DNA of 64,000 nt from Dichotomocladium elegans (taxonomy: Eukaryota > Mucoromycota > Mucoromycetes > Mucorales > Lichtheimiaceae). The stretch is from positions 868,001 through 932,000 of the forward strand of contig JAIXMN010000009.1 of assembly GCA_025716815.1 (NCBI GenBank). The letters are read 5' to 3'. Positions 47,151-58,744 of this stretch are shown here, piece after piece. The translations under genes and the position numbers were made by a program. Position 1 is the first letter of the stretch, and every line of letters begins with the position of its first letter. The notes below the pieces were generated by a model. The model had not been told where the DNA came from and did no database searches. It saw nothing but the letters and a program-made list of their open reading frames with translations.

Positions 47151-48331
47151 GGTTGCGATGTAGGCAGTAAGTCAGGGTACTTGGTGTTGCCTAATGGGAT
47201 CTTTACTTCTTGAGATGACACGGGGAGCCAATTTTATGCATCCATTCTGTGCGACATTACTATGCCTTGTGAATACATTGTATGCTACAGTACAGACTTG
47301 TTTTTCATTCAAATCTAAGATCTGCAGTATTATCCAAGCTCATGGGAGAATATTGTACTTGTCGTTGCAGGACAGAATGAGGCTGTCTGCAGACGGTCTT
47401 TCCATTTTTTCTTTGCTTATTCTGTCGATGCTCTGCTTTCCCACGTCCTTTTGGGGTTAATTGCTGAGCGAATTATTCGCATCAATAAAAGCACTGTCGA
47501 CCATGCATGCAGTGGCCGCCCATTATTTGATACTCTCGGTTCCCATCAAAGCACATCACTACAATATAACGAGTTGAATAAGTACTGCCCGTCAATATGG
47601 TTCCGTAGAAGCGTATCACTATAGCGAAATATCATTGTAACAAATGTCACTATAACAGACGGCCATTGTACTGGCCAATCTCGTGGACATGAGATGTAAA
47701 TTAGAGTGTTTGGGTAAGGGCCACTATTCAATTCTACAGAAGTTCAATGCACTGATGCGACGTTTATTTTTATATTTTGCAGAAGAACGAAAGAAAAAGC
47801 TACAGTGTGCGTATGTTTGTTAAATCCACGATTGGCTATGTTCGTCTTCGCTTCTATTCAGTTGAAATAAAGTGATTTGTTCGATATGGAATATATCATT
47901 TAAAGTCTGTCTATGAATCAAGCTGACATGACTTTTTGCTTGATCAGCACCATTGATCAGAAGTTGCCGAGACCTTATGTCAGCTCACTTGGGGCAGTCC
48001 ACAATGCTTGTTATTCTATTTTGGTCCACTCTCTTCTTGGTATGTGATTATGTGCGTGTGAGTGTTCGTGTGAATGCGCTTGTGGGAGAGAAAGTGCTGT
48101 AGCATTAAACAATTTCGCTCCTCGTGCGGCGATCTCTGCCGCATTCTATTCCCCCTTGCAGCTTTTGCAGCCATGACTTGACGCGAAATGTCTATTCAAA
48201 AGGACAGAATGTCCGGCCGAAAGAGCGACTGCGATGGCCGCACCAGCCAGCTCGGAGGGACAAGGCGGAATGAGGTGGTCATACAAAGTTAGAATGTCGC
48301 ACGGGATTAGGATCGAAGAGCACGAGACTGC

Positions 48332-48372
48332 AACCTTCTCTCTCCCTCCCTCTCTCTCTCTCTCTCTCTCTT
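48332..48372. repeat. CT-rich simple repeat
   Basis: A nearly uninterrupted TC run, directly visible, about 130 bp upstream of the RRM gene start; possibly part of its promoter. Confidence 0.75.
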
Positions 48373-48496
48373 TCTATCCCTCTCTAATCCATAATTACGG
48401 TCATACTGGGAGTTGACTACGTGCACGCTCATATCTCTTCCTTTCTTTCATTTCCGCTTCGTTGCTACCCAACCGATTTCTTTGGTGCTCTGAGAA

Positions 48497-50487
48497 ATGG
48501 TTCAGCAACAGCATTCTTATGACTATCTTGCCTCCCTCTCGCCCCCTTCTGCAATGTTTCTCACCAGTCCCGACAACTCAAAAGCAACACTCTGGTATTA
48601 ATCAGTCTGTCGTGGCAAACTGGAGACAACGGGAGATCGATGCATAGATCGTCCCCTCATTGACCATGCGCCCATTGTTAATTTAGGATGGGGGATCTTG
48701 AGTCCTGGATGGATGAGAGCTACATCAGGCAATTCTGGGCTTCATTAAGCGAGGATGTTGTTGTTAAAGTAATACGTGACAAGAGAACTGGGTAAGAGTT
48801 ATTACGCTCCTCCGCAAGCCTTACGCCGGGTATCTCCTTCTCGAGGCCCATGGAAAAAGTATTTCACTCTTCTAATAAAAGAATCACCCTCTCTCAATTG
48901 TTATTGCTACAGAGCCAGTGCGGGTTATGCCTTTGTTGAGTTCACCTCAACTCTCGCAGCTCAAGATGCACTTCTGAACTACCACGGTGCCAAGGTGCCC
49001 GCTATGCAAAAGACAATCCGGCTCAACTGGGCGTCAGGTGGAGGCATTCATGACCGAAAGTAGGTCTAGTCAGGGTCAATACGGCTTAAAATATATTCCA
49101 GATGAGGCAACAATTTCGGCTTACATGCGCACTTTTTCATTACCCACCCCCTTCTAGGGAAGACCGTGCGCCCGAGTACAGTCTGTTCGTCGGTGACCTA
49201 TCTGGGGATGTTGACGAGACATTGCTTTTGGTATACATATATCATTGGTTTTTTTTTGGGGGGGGATGGAGAAGCAGGGCGGTCCCGGGTGAAGGGGGAT
49301 CCTGGGAAGAAAATGTCTCAAAATAGCGGCCATCGAAGTTAATCATGCAACAACAGAACTTATTCCGTCGACGATACTCGTCTTGCCACTCTGCCAAAGT
49401 CATGACTGATCCTCTTACGGGCATGTCACGCGGGTATGGCTTTGTACGTTTCCATGATCCCCATGAACACCAGAACGCACTGACGGAAATGAATGGTGTC
49501 TACTGCGGCGAGCGCCCCATGCGAGTATCACTCGCAACACCCAAAAACAGCAACGCACGTTACCATCAGCTGGCACTCCAGGCACCTGCCCTCGTACATC
49601 AACCTACCGATCCAAACAACACGACAGTGTTTATTGGAGGGCTTTCATCAACGCCTGTGAGTGAGGAGGATTTGCGACAATGCTTCGCACCTTACGGCGA
49701 GATTGTCTACGTCAAAATCCCACCAAACAAAGGCTGTGGCTTCGTTCAGTATGTATCTAGGCAATCCGCCGAAATGGCTATCGAGCAGATGAACGGTTTC
49801 CAGATCGGTTCGTCAAGGATCAGGCTGTCGTGGGGTCGTTCCCAAAATGATAAGACCGCACTCAATGGCATCACGACGACATCAACATCGGACACTTGGC
49901 AGCAACACCAAAAACCACAACAACTACAGCAACAGCATCAAACTGCTATTGCGCAGCAGCAAAAGCACCTACCATCGTCACCATTCCTTCCCAGCTCACC
50001 CACGAGCCCGATCCATCGGTAAAAATTATAATTACGCTCTCGTTCTTTTTCCTACCCCCGACCCATGATGCCCTTTCCCATCCGTCCCCCCATCATGACA
50101 AAAATGGAACTGGAAACGCAGTAATATGCTCACATTTGCTTGTTCAATAGCTACCATAGTCCACCCATCGCCAGTGCAACCATCGCCAGTGGAACCAGCA
50201 GCCTTTTGATCAGTCCCACCCTCAGTTACCAACGTGGCCATAATTATCTTGACTCTGCCTTTTCTGCGAAGTCTACCGGTAGCATTCCTCTACTACCCTC
50301 GTCAGCATCCATCATGACAACACAGATTTCACATACATCTGCTGCACACACCCACCGTCCAAAGACTAGCACCATGTTCTCGCCAGAAATTGCGCCGGCA
50401 ACCGACATGAGTTGGCTTTGGCAAGATGGTGGCAATAGCAGCTCAGAGCATGAGGGCGACTGGCATTTGAACGACGCCTACGCGTAG
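48497..50487 (+). CDS. RNA-binding protein with three RRMs, Nam8/Csx1-like
   Basis: Probable mRNA or splicing regulator of the Nam8/Ngr1/TIA-1 group. Six exons, 48497-48594, 48687-48791, 48913-49059, 49158-49230, 49357-50018 and 50151-50487, give 473 residues. RRM1 starts L-W-M-G-D-L-E-S-W-M-D (split across intron 1) and continues A-G-Y-A-F-V-E-F. RRM2 has S-L-F-V-G-D-L-S and R-G-Y-G-F-V-R-F. RRM3 has T-V-F-I-G-G-L-S and G-C-G-F-V-Q-Y. A Gln-rich then Ser/Pro-rich tail follows. Exon 1 was chosen because only its A-T-L-T-G end completes the W-M-G-D motif; the ATG just before G-D-L is internal to the domain. Confidence 0.94.
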
Positions 50488-50995
50488 TAACCTCACCTAA
50501 ATCCACCTATCTTCTTTGACTTCCTTTATTGTATTATTATTGTTGAGTCTTACCCATTTTGATTATTGTTCTAGTTCATATCATATGTTGCGACATTATG
50601 CATGTATTTATTGCTCTCCCTGCCCTTCCTTTTCCTTTTCAAACCATATATTATAACAATATTATTAAATCTTGCATTTTTTTATGTTGATACGCAAATT
50701 AACCATTTTTCACTTCGTTGACAGGCTTGCCTAGAAAAAGCAGATCGTCAAGGTCAGATTTGTGTAACAAGGGAATTATAACATTGTCAAATAAAATGAT
50801 GTTGAGGGGGACTGCCATGATGGGGGACGAAAAGAGGATGTTGACTAATGTATGCCGCACTTCCCATCGTGCGGGTACGCTGAGTTGAATTTTTATCTCT
50901 CGCGCAGGAGAGACAGGGCCTTGGGGGGGGCGTGGCAATCGTGCTTGGTGTTTTTTGTTTTTGCTGTTTGTGCCCAACTGGATATAACAATAAGA
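50488..50995. other. Spacer between the RRM gene and the IleRS gene
   Basis: AT-rich 3' flank followed by the upstream region of the next plus-strand gene. No gene seen. Confidence 0.5.
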
Positions 50996-53900
50996 ATGGT
51001 GTACGCGGGGGTTCTGAAAACACCATTGCTTTGGCCCTCCCTAAGGCCTAGCTTCAGAAACACCACTACCATTGCCCAATCTTCGACAAAACGGTCGTTG
51101 ATAATCACGCCGACCTTATTTGCTAAATCAGCCCAGCAACCAAAGAACCCGTATACTGATACGATCCTGCTTCCAAAGACACCATTCCCACTGCGAGCCA
51201 ATGCTGTTGTTCGGGAGCACCTGTTCAAGGATCGCTGCACCAAGGATCTATACGATTGGCAGGTAATGCTCTCTGACAAAGCCGTTCTGGTTTTGTTGTT
51301 CTCGATTTACGCGTTACCATATTATGCTGATAAGAAAAAAAAACCATAAATGCTGGGACATGCACAGTTAAAAAACAACCCAAAAGATCTCTTCGTCCTT
51401 CACGATGGCCCGCCTTACGCGAACGGTGACGTGCACTTAGGTAATTGACACACGGTCCCCAAGGAACGAAGAAAGATAGCACTCACCTGGGAAGGAACAG
51501 GTCATGCGCTCAATAAGATCTTAAAGGATATCGTTAACCGCTACAAAATGATCCAGGGCCACAAGGTTTGGTAAGTTATTTCCTCTCGAAGGGTTGTTTT
51601 AAGTCGAAGAAGAAGCCAATTTCATGCGGCGGTTTACCTACGTCTCTCTCTCTTTCTTTTTTCAAAGGTATCGCCCTGGATGGGATTGTCATGGTTTGCC
51701 CATCGAATTGAAGGCTCTCGAGCAAATCCGAGTATGTTTGCATAGACACTAATCGCACCAGGCATGCTGCATATCTCATTATTCCATCCGCTTTCTTTTT
51801 TGTGTGGGACGGGGTTGCGAAATCAGCAATCGGGTACGAAATTATCAGCCATGGAAATTCGACAACTTGCGAAGAAAAGGGCCCTTTCCGAGATTGAAAA
51901 GCAAAAGAAAGATTTTCGGAGCTGGGCAGTCATTGGTGATTGGGAAAACGCTTATCAAACCATGAGTAAGTGGCATTGAGTAAGCAAGGAAAAGACATAA
52001 GCTGACTAGTAGGTAGCAAAGGACTATGAGATTCGCCAACTGAGAGTGTTTCATGAGATGATGAAAAAAGGTAGAAGAAAGACGTTTCTTGAAGTCGATA
52101 TTTACTGTTCCTCATTTAGGTTATATCTATCGCCAGATGAAGCCTGTATACTGGTCTCCTTCTTCAAAGTAAGCTGATGAATTTGGAAAAAGATACCGTT
52201 GGGATTATCGTCGAACACTGTTCCGGATGAACATAGATCGGCTTTGGCAGAGGCAGAGCTGGAATACAATGAACAGCACATTTCAAGATCCATTTATGTT
52301 CGTTTCCCGCTTGCCACTCTACGTACGTTCTGATGTTACTGTTTACCTGGAAATTCTTTACTGAAAGAGCAATTTAGCACTAGCTCTTAACAACAAGTGG
52401 AAGAACTACAGCGACATAGCCGCCGTGATTTGGACAACCACCCCTTGGACAATACCTGCAAATAAGGTATTTCCTAAACTGGAGAAGATCGATGTACCTT
52501 GCTCACTCAGTCAGCGTTCTGTAGGCTATTGCTGTAAACCCGAACTTGAAATACTCTCTGACGAGGTTGACGAAGGACGGAAAGAGTTCGCTGTATCTCT
52601 TGGGTAGCGACCGCGTAACGTCCTTTGTGGACGAGATCGGAGCAGATAATTTGGAGGTTTTGGATCAGGTTTTAGGATCCGAGTTAGTCGGAATGACCTA
52701 CATCCATCCATTTTGCAAGTCATCGAATCCTGTTCTTCTTGGTGATCATGTTACTGCGGAGTCGGGTACAGGGCTTGTGCACACAGCACCTGGGCACGGT
52801 ATGGAGGATTATGAACTTTGCCTGAAACATGGAATTGCACCTTTCAGTCCTGGTATGTGTTCTGTCACTACGGTCGCGATTTCACACCGCAATTTGACAT
52901 CCATCCATTTTTAGTCGATGACGAAGGTCGGTTTACCGCTGAGGCAGGTGCCGAATTCTCCGGGAAGGACGCGTTTGGCGAAGGCGTGAATGCCGTCATT
53001 GCAGCTTTACAACGGGAATCAAGCTTGGTGAAACAAGGGGATTACATACACAAGTATCCGTACGACTGGCGCACAAAGAAGCCTGTAATGTTGAGGTAAG
53101 ACCAGAAAATATATATCAGAGCATCCATTCTGATATGATGGAATAACCAAACAGAGCTACTGCCCAATGGTTTGCGAATGTGGAAAACCTGCAAAAAGAT
53201 GCCGTGCAGGCTCTCAAAGACGTGCACATGGTCCCTGATGTTTGCAAGTACCAATACGCAGGATTTATACTATGAAATGTTCTAGTAATATCGTATTGTC
53301 TCCAATTAGCTCATCGACGGCTGGAGCAGTTTACCCTTTCCCGAAAAGAATGGTGTATCTCTCGACAGAGAGCATGGGGCGTCCCTATTCCGGCCCTCTA
53401 TGATACTGAGACTGGCGAAGCTCTGCTGACAAATGCATCCGTTGAACACATCATCAAGGTGTTTAATGAACGCGGTACAGATTCCTGGTGGGAGGAGGCA
53501 GATGATAATGTATTTTTAGCACCAGAATACCGAAACAACGGCCGAGTTTACAAACGCGGATATGATACAATGGATGTCTGGTTTGATAGTGGCACTTCAT
53601 GGATGATGATACCCGAGTATACTGGACGGTAACACCAAATAGGTACACGTGGAAGAAAAGAATGAATGGCTTATCTCTCTTTCTTCGTGGAAAAAAAATA
53701 GTGATGGGAAAGAACCTCTTGCCGATGTCTACCTTGAAGGCAGCGATCAACATCGAGGTTGGTTCCAGTCTTCACTCTTGACTTCAAGTGAGTAGATTTA
53801 CCAGGTCTTTTGGTTGGTTTTATTAACAAGGCTATTTCAGTTGCCGTGAATGGAAAGGCACCCTACAAGACTTTGATCACGCATGGCTTTACGCTCGACG

Positions 53901-55313
53901 AGGAAGGTCGGAAGATGTCAAAGAGCATCGGGAACACCATCGTCCCCAGTCTTATCACCCATGGTGGTAAGGACAAGAAGTCATTCCCAGCTTATGGCAC
54001 AGACGTACTGCGCATGTGGGTAGCAAGCTGTGAATATGGCAGGGACGTAACGGTTGGGCCTTCCATTATTGGTAAGACTAAGTGTCCCATAAAGGATCAA
54101 CTGCTGAGTCAGCTACGCATATATAGCTCAGGTATCGGACAGCATACGCAAACTTCGCACCACTGCACGGTTCCTGCTTGGCAATCTACATGACTTCACA
54201 TACAAAGATATCGTCGCCTATGATCAACTGAACGACGTAAGAACAGTGCCATTGGATGTCTATCACCGTCAGAACCTTATCGATTTCCATCCTTCCTCTA
54301 ATAGATTGACAAATACATGCTCCACGAGCTGTACGGATTCTCGAACCGCGTTACAGAGGCATATGAAAACTATGCATTCAATAAAGGCAAGTGATTGTTG
54401 AAGCGGTTATATTCGCTAAAATATATCTAACCATTTGGCTACAGCTTTGCATATCGTCCAGCATTTTACTACGAATGATCTTTCTGCTTTCTATTTCGAT
54501 ATCATCAAGGATCGATTATACAACGAGCAGCCGTCGAGCTCGCCGCGTCGAACAGCCCAGACGGTTCTTTACCACGTGCTCCAAGCTTACACAGCATCCT
54601 TGGCGCCTGTTGCCTGCCATACTGCTGAAGAGATCTATGAAAACTATCGTTCCATAACACCCCATCCCGAGACATCTGTGTTCAAGCAAGGCTGGATTTC
54701 CGCGGTAGGATACTACTGGTTCACCAAAGTAAAAAAGACTTTTTGTCCTAAACAATGCGAAACAGGAACCGCAATGGAACCGACATGATTTGGAAAGCAA
54801 ATGGTCTGTTCTCAAACAGCTAAAGTCTCAGGTGAACCAGGTCCTCGAAGCTGCACGACAAGACAAGTAAGCATTTTAAATACCGAAAATGAAGCCTTCC
54901 TCATGAAATTATTGGAAAGGATGCTTCGATCATCCCAAGAAGCCGTGATCGATTTGATAGTGGATCAACAGTCGCAAATAGGTGCGATGATCCATGGGAT
55001 GCCTTCGGATGAACTTGCCGACCTGTTCTTGACGTCACGCGTCAACGTACATGGGAAAAATAGCGAGGTATCCGGCCGATTCGAGCAAGATATTCAACTT
55101 GGATCAGGTAAGATACATGCACATAGACCGCATCATACGTCGCCCGCGAATTCACCTTCCCACCCCCTTTTTTAAGCAGAAGAAACACCATGCAGAATTG
55201 TCGCTCACCAGGCGACCCAGCACAAGTGTCCACGTTGCTGGAATTATCATGCAGAGGAGAAAGATACACTTTGCGCAAGATGTGCAAACGTGCTAAAGAA
55301 CACCAGACAATAA
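50996..55313 (+). CDS. ISM1: Mitochondrial isoleucyl-tRNA synthetase
   Basis: Charges mitochondrial tRNA(Ile). A long multi-exon gene; the exons I fixed at the 5' end are 50996-51262, 51368-51440, 51501-51570, 51668-51731, 51827-51965, with the next starting at 52017. The stop is at 55311-55313. The N-terminus is rich in Ser, Thr and Arg and low in acidic residues, like a mitochondrial leader. The HIGH-equivalent is [11 protein letters not shown], split by an intron. W-T-T-T-P-W-T-I-P marks the editing domain, [13 protein letters not shown] is the class I block and K-M-S-K-S is intact near 53915. The C-terminus ends in a Cys4 zinc finger (C-P-R-C-W then C-A-R-C) as in bacterial-type IleRS. 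Intron positions from 52 to 55 kb are approximate. Confidence 0.95.
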
Positions 55314-55474
55314 ACTGTAGAATATTGGTCGTCAGCTGGTGCTTTGCAGGGTTGCACAGTGGTGTTCCATATGATGCTCATGAGTTCAAAAACAAAATAC
55401 TGTATACAGTATTCATTTTAACCCTGCGCCTCGCGCTCCCTTCCTTTCTTAACCCACAGACACATATATCTACT

Positions 55475-57125
55475 ATGGTGACTGAGACTTACTTTGACGC
55501 TACCTTTGATCCCATGGCAGAACGGGTGGACCAACCGGTTTTGCCCAACTCGAATGCTTCGAGCACCGAGCTAGCATATGGATCCGCGATGACGGAAATT
55601 CCATACCGAGTGCCCACGCCATGTCGGTCTGCATCTGAGATTGATGTGGATGAACCCCTAGACAAGAACAATTTCAACATTTATGAGAGTAAGCATTCCC
55701 GTCCCTTTTGCTCTAGTTAAAATTCGAGGGGCGATTTTTTAACTCGATAAAAGAATATCTTGAGGATTGGTGGCTGATTAAGGACACCTTTCAGTCCGAA
55801 AGAGAAGGTATATGTCTCCCAGTGGCATAGCATCATTACTCGTATATGTGTCCACTCTGGCTAAACACCTTCTATAGATTTGATCAAAAAGCTCACACAA
55901 AAGTTCGACGACCTTCGACAGAAAGAGATGGATCTCGAGAATAGCTACCAAAACTTTTCCCGCCATGTCGAGCATGACTTTCGTGAAGTATATAACAAAC
56001 TTGTCGAGTATCAAGAACGTCTCGAAAAACGAAAGGAAGAATATGGTCTTGAAGAAAAATTCATGGGCGAGATCAAGAAGATCCAGAACAACAAGGTCAA
56101 GCTTAATGTGGGTGGCAGAATTTTCTACACCTCGACCATTACACTTAACAAGGTACCTGGTAACCTGCTGGCTAAGATCGTGACAGGTAATTTGGAAACA
56201 AAACACAAGGACTCAAGGAAGCGTGTACTGATGCTTTAACCATAGAGCACGAGCCTGAGGTGGATGGAGCGTGGTTTATCGATCGTGACAATACCCATTT
56301 TAGCCTCATTCTTAACTTCCTGCGCGATAACGAAGTAGGTCGCATAAACTGGATGCGCTATTCTGTTTTATTTTCTGTTAAAGGAATACGTTCGCTATAT
56401 ATCATTAGCTTCCGCAATATGTGCGCGAAGATCCGGAGATGTGAGTTACTGGATTAAGCACCAGATAATCGCAGCAATAGCCATTTTATACATATATATT
56501 GACTCCCTATTCATTTGGTAGTATGGATGAGCTTTTGCAAGAAGCAGAATATTACGGGATTCACGGTATACGCATCTCTGGTATTGGGGTTGCTGTCCTG
56601 ACAGCAAGATCACTGATTTTTCTGTTTTAGATCTTACCAGCTTGCGATGGACCGAATTACCTCGTGTGACTCAAGGTAAGAAGACAACTAGGCTATTCCT
56701 TCCTCTTATAGCTGATATCATTTCCTGCGAAGAGGAGCTTGAGACGCTGTATCCTCATCCATCATCCCGGAAAAAGGATACCGTTTTTATACTTGAACGA
56801 AAAGACCTGTCTGGCCTTGATTTTTCGGGATACAACATCAGCCCGCGCTCCAGCTTCCACGGCAGCAATCTGGAGAGGGCTAATTTTGCTGAGGCACACT
56901 TTGTGTTTGAATTTGAGAGCCAGGTCAATTTCACTTACTGCTGTTTGAAGGGCACAATGTTACCTGAAGAAGGGACCTCTTATCGATCACCAGGTATGCA
57001 AAGATAAAATAAAAATCAAGGGGACTCGATTTTAACTACTATGTTTATTGCGATGTTTATTAATAGGCGTATATTTTAATTTGACCGATGCTGACAAAGA
57101 CGAGATTATTTATACGTCGTACTGA
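55475..57125 (+). CDS. BTB/POZ protein, KCTD-like, with pentapeptide-like tail
   Basis: Likely an adaptor protein; KCTD proteins often bind Cul3 ligases, but that role is inference here. The N-terminus is Ser/Pro-rich, followed by a coiled coil (D-D-L-R-Q-K-E-M-D-L-E and L-E-K-R-K-E-E-Y). The T1-type BTB domain begins K-L-N-V-G-G-R-I-F-Y-T-S and continues F-I-D-R-D-N-T-H-F with L-N-F-L-R-D. E-A-E-Y-Y-G-I comes next, then a tail with L-S-G-L-D-F-S-G-Y, S-N-L-E-R-A-N-F-A-E-A-H-F that resembles pentapeptide repeats, as in KCTD9. The open frame stops at 57007, but a GTATGC donor at 56994 and TAATAG acceptor at 57061-57066 lead to a last exon 57067-57125 (G-V-Y-F-N-L-T-D-A-D). About seven exons; it starts 161 bp after the IleRS stop. 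Confidence 0.85.
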
Positions 57126-57571
57126 GCACCATAAAGCTTCACAGATATGTAGTCGACGTGATGATATCACCAAAGCGCACGTTATTATAATATAATTTAC
57201 CTGAACAACAAGCAATCCGTTCTTCACTCTCGCTGCATTTGCTTTAATATGGACTACCGCCGGTGCCTTCAGCGTCATTATACGTACACATACACCTCCC
57301 TATCAAAATAGATATAAATTACACAACTACTTTGCACTGAAAGTTGATTTCTTTAAAATAACAACAACAAACATGCCCGCACCATGCTAATGTGCGGTAA
57401 TCACAAACGCTGTTTTTATTATTCCAGCTATGATGCGCGTGGATGAGCCGTACGAGATTATGATAACAATGACCGACAGCGCTCGAACCAATTAGGGTTC
57501 TCTTGCGCCACCTGCTTTGGCATTTAATTCAGATTGTGTCACCGAGATATTTGAAGGCTTGACACCGTTGC
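57126..57571. other. Convergent intergenic spacer
   Basis: 3' flanks of the BTB and HAD phosphatase genes. AT-rich, nothing coding seen. Confidence 0.5.
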
Positions 57572-58488
57572 CTATGATGTCTCGTCGGGACCTGCAAGAA
57601 GGACGCCACTGTCATGGATCTCTGTCCAGCTATCCACACGGTAAATACCTGGCTTCCGAGAGTTCAGACCGCTTTCCTTGATAATTACTCCAAATTCGGA
57701 ACGAAGAATGTTAAGCAGCCCATTATTGGAGCCGAAAACGATACCAATATCTGCTTTCACTAGAAGAGTGTGTTATGTCTTTTTCTTTGTCTATGGTTGC
57801 ATACAAAAGAAATTGACTTACGCAGCGGGAAAAGATCCCCTACTGAATCACCAATGTAAACACTAGGAGGCGTGTGTTTATCGTGGGTTTCTTGATGCAG
57901 AATACGGGCCATTTTGTGTTCCTTGTCAATGGAGGTTACTACGTGTGGCGTAATTTTTCCGGTGGCTGTGCTGTCGCAATCGTCATCGCTGAAGACAAGC
58001 TCATTTGAGTGAATTTGATCGTGTGACAGGCAGGCCACTGTCGGTCCAAGGAAGCCTAGAATCCAGTCTTTGGACCAGTTGACAGATATTATATGGAGCC
58101 GCCCTGAAGGGACCGTGCCAAGTGCCTCGAGTACGTTCTCCCGTAGACAACTTGGCGCGAGCTGCCGACCTTGGTCCCAAAGATTTTTCCGCCGCAGACC
58201 TTTAAACACGCCCTCTTCCTCTATACGTTTTATTGATGCGATCTCAGCCGCACGGAGAGCCTCGAGCCTCTGGCGCGTTCCGGTTCCGGGTGGTAGCGAC
58301 GCGCTTATGCGATGATAATCGTGCATGTAAGTGTCGACAAAATAAGACCAGGGCAATGGGGGATCGCGCTTCTGACGATCAAGACCGAATTGGCCGAGCA
58401 GCGGTGTAGTTTCTTTATTGGTGATCGTCTCGTCAAAATCGACAAAGACAAGAGGTTTTCGCATGAAGGATCGAGATTTTGTCGCCAT
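57572..58488 (-). CDS. HAD-superfamily phosphatase, Cto1-like
   Basis: Probable small-molecule phosphatase of the haloacid dehalogenase fold. Two exons, 58488-57822 and 57759-57572, give 284 residues. Motif I is F-V-D-F-D-E-T-I-T near residue 15, with the nucleophile Asp and the +2 Asp. Motif II is I-I-S-V-N-W-S and the late acidic motif is Y-I-G-D-S-V-G-D. Overall layout resembles yeast Cto1 (YCR015C), whose substrate is not firmly known to me. The open frame begins at 58518 (M-P-V-V-W-R-R); I prefer the Met at 58488, nearer the first motif, but cannot exclude the longer form. Confidence 0.85.
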
Positions 58489-58744
58489 TGTAAAACTGCG
58501 ACGCCAGACGACTGGCATGGATTATTCTTACCACTTTGTATTTAAAAGCAGCAGCACCTTTTCAAGGCCCAGATCCCATCTTGCTAAACATGACACGTGT
58601 GCGCAGTGTGCGACGTTACTACGCTAAGCAGATTCAGCGTCTCGATAAAACCCAAATAAAATGTTTGCTTTGGGTGTGTGAATTTCCCTAGAACCTCTTT
58701 TCCTTCTTACCTTCTCTCTCCCAGCTGCTGCAAAACCTTGGTCT

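Larger units (their letters stand above)
44148..48496. other. 4.3-kb gene-poor region with transposon relics
   Basis: Apart from the Tc1 fragments at 44325-44520 and 47020-47150, I find only short frames without family signatures. Near 47550-47690 there are repeated A-C-T-A-T-A-A-C/G-like words that may be the end of another element. The last few hundred bases should be the promoter of the RRM gene, with a CT run at 48332-48372. Confidence 0.45.
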
